Part shown: positions 62,169 through 64,000 of the stretch, piece by piece
How positions within the stretch are numbered: the first letter of the stretch is position 1
Layout: each line of letters starts with the position of its first letter
Assembly (NCBI GenBank): GCA_965267425.1
Contig: OZ253959.1
Span: 744,001-808,000 of the forward strand
Origin: G965267425 sp965267425
GTDB lineage: Bacteria > Bacteroidota > Bacteroidia > Flavobacteriales_E > Vicingaceae
Reading direction: 5' to 3'
DNA length: 64,000 bases
Program-made: the position numbers and the translations under genes
The notes under the pieces: generated by a model
The model's input: only the letters and a program-made list of their open reading frames with translations
Told to the model about the DNA's origin: nothing
Database searches by the model: none

Positions 62169-63098
62169 ATGAAAATAACAGTTGTTGGGGCAGGAAATGT
62201 GGGTGCAACTTGCGCTAATGTAATAGCGCATAAAGAATTAGCGAATGAAGTAGTTCTATTGGATATTAAAGAAGGATTGTCTGAAGGAAAGTCCCTTGAT
62301 ATCTGGCAAACTGCACCAATTAATTTGTACGATACACGTACGGTTGGTGCTACAAATGATTATGCAAAGACTGCTGGTTCAGAAGTGGTTGTAATTACTT
62401 CGGGCTTGCCAAGAAAGCCTGGAATGAGCCGAGATGACCTTATCGCAACAAATGCAGGCATTGTAAATACGGTGACAGAAAACATTATGAAGCATTCACC
62501 GAATGCCACATTAATCATTGTTTCGAATCCGTTGGATGTTATGACTTATGCTGCATATAAAACGGCAAATATTGCTTCTTCTAAAGTGTTTGGTATGGCA
62601 GGTATTTTAGATACGGCCAGATACAGAGCTTTTTTAGCGGAAGCAATTAATGTTTCTCCTAAAGATATTCAAGCAGTATTGATGGGTGGTCATGGAGATA
62701 CAATGGTTCCACTTCCAAGGTATACAACGGTAGGTGGAATTCCTGTAACGGAATTGATTGCCAGTGATAAACTTGATGCTATTGTAGAACGTACGAAAAA
62801 AGGTGGAGGTGAATTGGTGAATTTGATGGGAACTTCTGCTTGGTATGCTCCTGGTGCTGCAGCCGCTCAAATGGTAGAAGCCATTGTAAGAGATCAGAAA
62901 AGAATATTCCCTGTTTGCGCTTGGCTTCAAGGAGAATATGGTGTGTCTGACATGTATTTGGGAGTGCCTGTTGTATTAGGTAAGTCAGGAATAGAAAAGA
63001 TTATTGAACTTGAATTGAACGATGCAGAAAAAGAATTGTTAAATGATTCTGCTACGGCTGTTCGAGAGGTTAAAGAAGTTTATGACAATATGAACTAA
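62169..63098 (+). CDS. mdh: Malate dehydrogenase (LDH-like)
   Basis: A 309-residue cytoplasmic NAD-dependent enzyme. The Rossmann glycine motif is GAGNVG (7-12), preceded by MKITVV. The malate-specific Arg lies in the loop GLPRKPGMSRDD (about 79-90), and catalytic His175 in GGHGDTMVPLPRY. SNPLDVMTYAAYK is also typical. The length and LDH-like Mdh subgroup match bacterial type III Mdh. Monocistronic; a strong terminator follows. Confidence 0.95.
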   Translation: MKITVVGAGNVGATCANVIAHKELANEVVLLDIKEGLSEGKSLDIWQTAPINLYDTRTVGATNDYAKTAGSEVVVITSGLPRKPGMSRDDLIATNAGIVNTVTENIMKHSPNATLIIVSNPLDVMTYAAYKTANIASSKVFGMAGILDTARYRAFLAEAINVSPKDIQAVLMGGHGDTMVPLPRYTTVGGIPVTELIASDKLDAIVERTKKGGGELVNLMGTSAWYAPGAAAAQMVEAIVRDQKRIFPVCAWLQGEYGVSDMYLGVPVVLGKSGIEKIIELELNDAEKELLNDSATAVREVKEVYDNMN

Positions 63099-63119
63099 TC
63101 GGGTTCAGACTTGAAAATA

Positions 63120-63147
63120 AAAAGGGGCCGCACAGGCCCCTTTTTTA
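63120..63147 (+). terminator. Bidirectional terminator between mdh and FG-GAP gene
   Basis: Stem AAAGGGGCC / GGCCCCTTT (about 63121-63129 and 63135-63143) with a five-base loop and flanking A and T runs on either side, so it can serve both converging genes. Confidence 0.88.
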
Positions 63148-64000
63148 TTGCAATATTAATTTTTTGATTGCCGTTTCATTGCTATTCGATACTGTCAATT
63201 TGACAAAATAAACGCCACGAGCAAATTCTGAAACATCAAGTGGATCATTGGAAACAAAAGATTGTTGATGAACGATATTTCCAGTAATATCAATAAGCAT
63301 TATATCAATTTCAAGATTTGAATACTCCTTGTTCAAGTCTATGTAAACTAAATCCTTGGATGGGTTAGGATATAAATTGAACGAAAGGTCAATGTCAACC
63401 TCTTCATCTATTCCAACCCAGGGTGGTGGTTGATATGTTCCGGTATCAGCGGTGAACAAAGAAACTCCTCCTGATTCGTTACCAATTATAAAGTCAAAAG
63501 ATCCATCATTGGTGATATCCATACCGTGAATGGAAGTATAAATTCCTTCCCAAATGTTTTGATAATCATCATCGGCCAAATTAAAATTTGCATTTAGATT
63601 GCCATTGGTGAAGATGGAATCATACAACTGGATATGACCGGACTTACTTCCACATAATAAACGCAGAACATTGGCAGAATCTCGGTAAAAGAAAGGGCTA
63701 CTATACCCCCAGAAATCCCAGTATTCCTTGGTGTTCACATTTCCCAACGTATCTTCGATCAATGTCATTTCAGGAACACTATCTGAACCGGTATTTTCAT
63801 AATAATTGATGTTGCCATCCTTCTCACCAATAATCAAATCCAACAATCCATCGTCATTCAAATCAAACAATTGTGGATGTGCCGATTCTCCAACATCTAT
63901 TCCTTCAAAGTCTACCTCTTTCAATGTAAATTCCGATACAGCACCGTTTGGTGTATTAATAAAATAATGCACCATACCATTATAATCACCCACAATCATG
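63145..64000 (-). CDS. FG-GAP/VCBS repeat protein with T9SS sorting domain, C-terminal part (N terminus outside window)
   Basis: At least 284 codons from the right-hand edge to a stop at 63145; the apparent Met at 63999 is internal, so the gene is truncated at its 5' end. The visible region has FG-GAP-like repeats (FDLNDDGLLDLIIGEKDGN, MDITNDGSFDFIIGNESGGV), which form beta-propeller calcium sites (Asp-rich DxNxDG). A T9SS type A domain ends the protein (about the last 80 residues: DLSFNLYPNPSKDLVYIDLN to AIKKLILQ). It is probably a surface adhesin or binding protein. Confidence 0.85.
   Translation of the reverse strand, partial: MIVGDYNGMVHYFINTPNGAVSEFTLKEVDFEGIDVGESAHPQLFDLNDDGLLDLIIGEKDGNINYYENTGSDSVPEMTLIEDTLGNVNTKEYWDFWGYSSPFFYRDSANVLRLLCGSKSGHIQLYDSIFTNGNLNANFNLADDDYQNIWEGIYTSIHGMDITNDGSFDFIIGNESGGVSLFTADTGTYQPPPWVGIDEEVDIDLSFNLYPNPSKDLVYIDLNKEYSNLEIDIMLIDITGNIVHQQSFVSNDPLDVSEFARGVYFVKLTVSNSNETAIKKLILQ

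Noticed and set aside
1..64000. CRISPR arrays, tRNA, rRNA and insertion sequences
   Set aside because: No regularly spaced repeats, tRNA cloverleaf or rRNA sequence, or transposase-like product was recognised on either strand.

Overview
This 64 kb window is a chromosome segment of a Bacteroidota bacterium, most likely a marine or freshwater Flavobacteriales (Crocinitomicaceae/Cryomorphaceae-like). The evidence is low GC, many secreted proteins ending in a type IX secretion (T9SS) C-terminal sorting domain, a CHU_C/gliding-associated domain, TonB-dependent receptors with a carboxypeptidase-like regulatory domain, and many promoters with an exact Bacteroidota -7 box (TAnnTTTG). No rRNA, tRNA, CRISPR array, transposase or integrase was seen. 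The species assignment is inference.

Layout. 1-9.7 kb is almost all minus strand: a truncated secreted surface protein, a MATE exporter with a small unknown gene, NADP isocitrate dehydrogenase (icd), an M16 peptidase and dnaX. 9.7-12.2 kb is a visibly AT-richer three-gene accessory cassette (TIGR04255-like protein plus two unknowns, tightly coupled) inserted between dnaX and rpsF and bracketed by a 13-bp direct repeat. 12.2-28 kb is mostly plus strand housekeeping: rpsF-rpsR-rplI, aconitase, a TonB-dependent receptor, pyrG, yidC with a DUF6438-type lipoprotein, a CysZ/EI24-like membrane protein, purB, a double TonB_C protein and a probably abundant T9SS Omp28-like protein. 28-37.7 kb holds lhgO, a UMF1-type MFS transporter, a CAP/OmpA fusion, an OmpA-family protein and two tandem paralogous T9SS cargo proteins. 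37.7-49.4 kb holds holA, an HsdR_N-like nuclease-fold protein, a T9SS subtilase, small envelope proteins, a DUF5606 protein, an M3 peptidase, murB, two glycosyltransferases and ftsE. 49.5-56.6 kb holds a long TPR protein broken by a -1 frameshift, a beta-barrel receptor-like protein and gyrB. 56.6-62 kb is a minus-strand cluster: an ECF sigma factor, a membrane protein of anti-sigma-like layout carrying a CHU_C domain, and three paralogous collagen-like surface proteins. The window ends with mdh and the C-terminal part of an FG-GAP/T9SS protein.

How the genes fit together. Three TCA enzymes (icd, acn, mdh) sit in separate transcription units. Replication is represented by dnaX, holA and gyrB. 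Surface biology dominates the remainder: T9SS cargo, OmpA proteins, collagen-like proteins and TonB systems. The items most worth following are the repeat-flanked three-gene cassette; an A10 tract in dnaX exactly at the end of the clamp-loader core, where both alternative frames stop within about ten codons (candidate programmed gamma/tau production); and the ECF sigma/CHU_C protein next to the collagen-like operon.

Start codons. The -7 box TAnnTTTG ends in TTG, so several apparent TTG starts are really promoter bases. I moved those starts downstream and say so in the entries.
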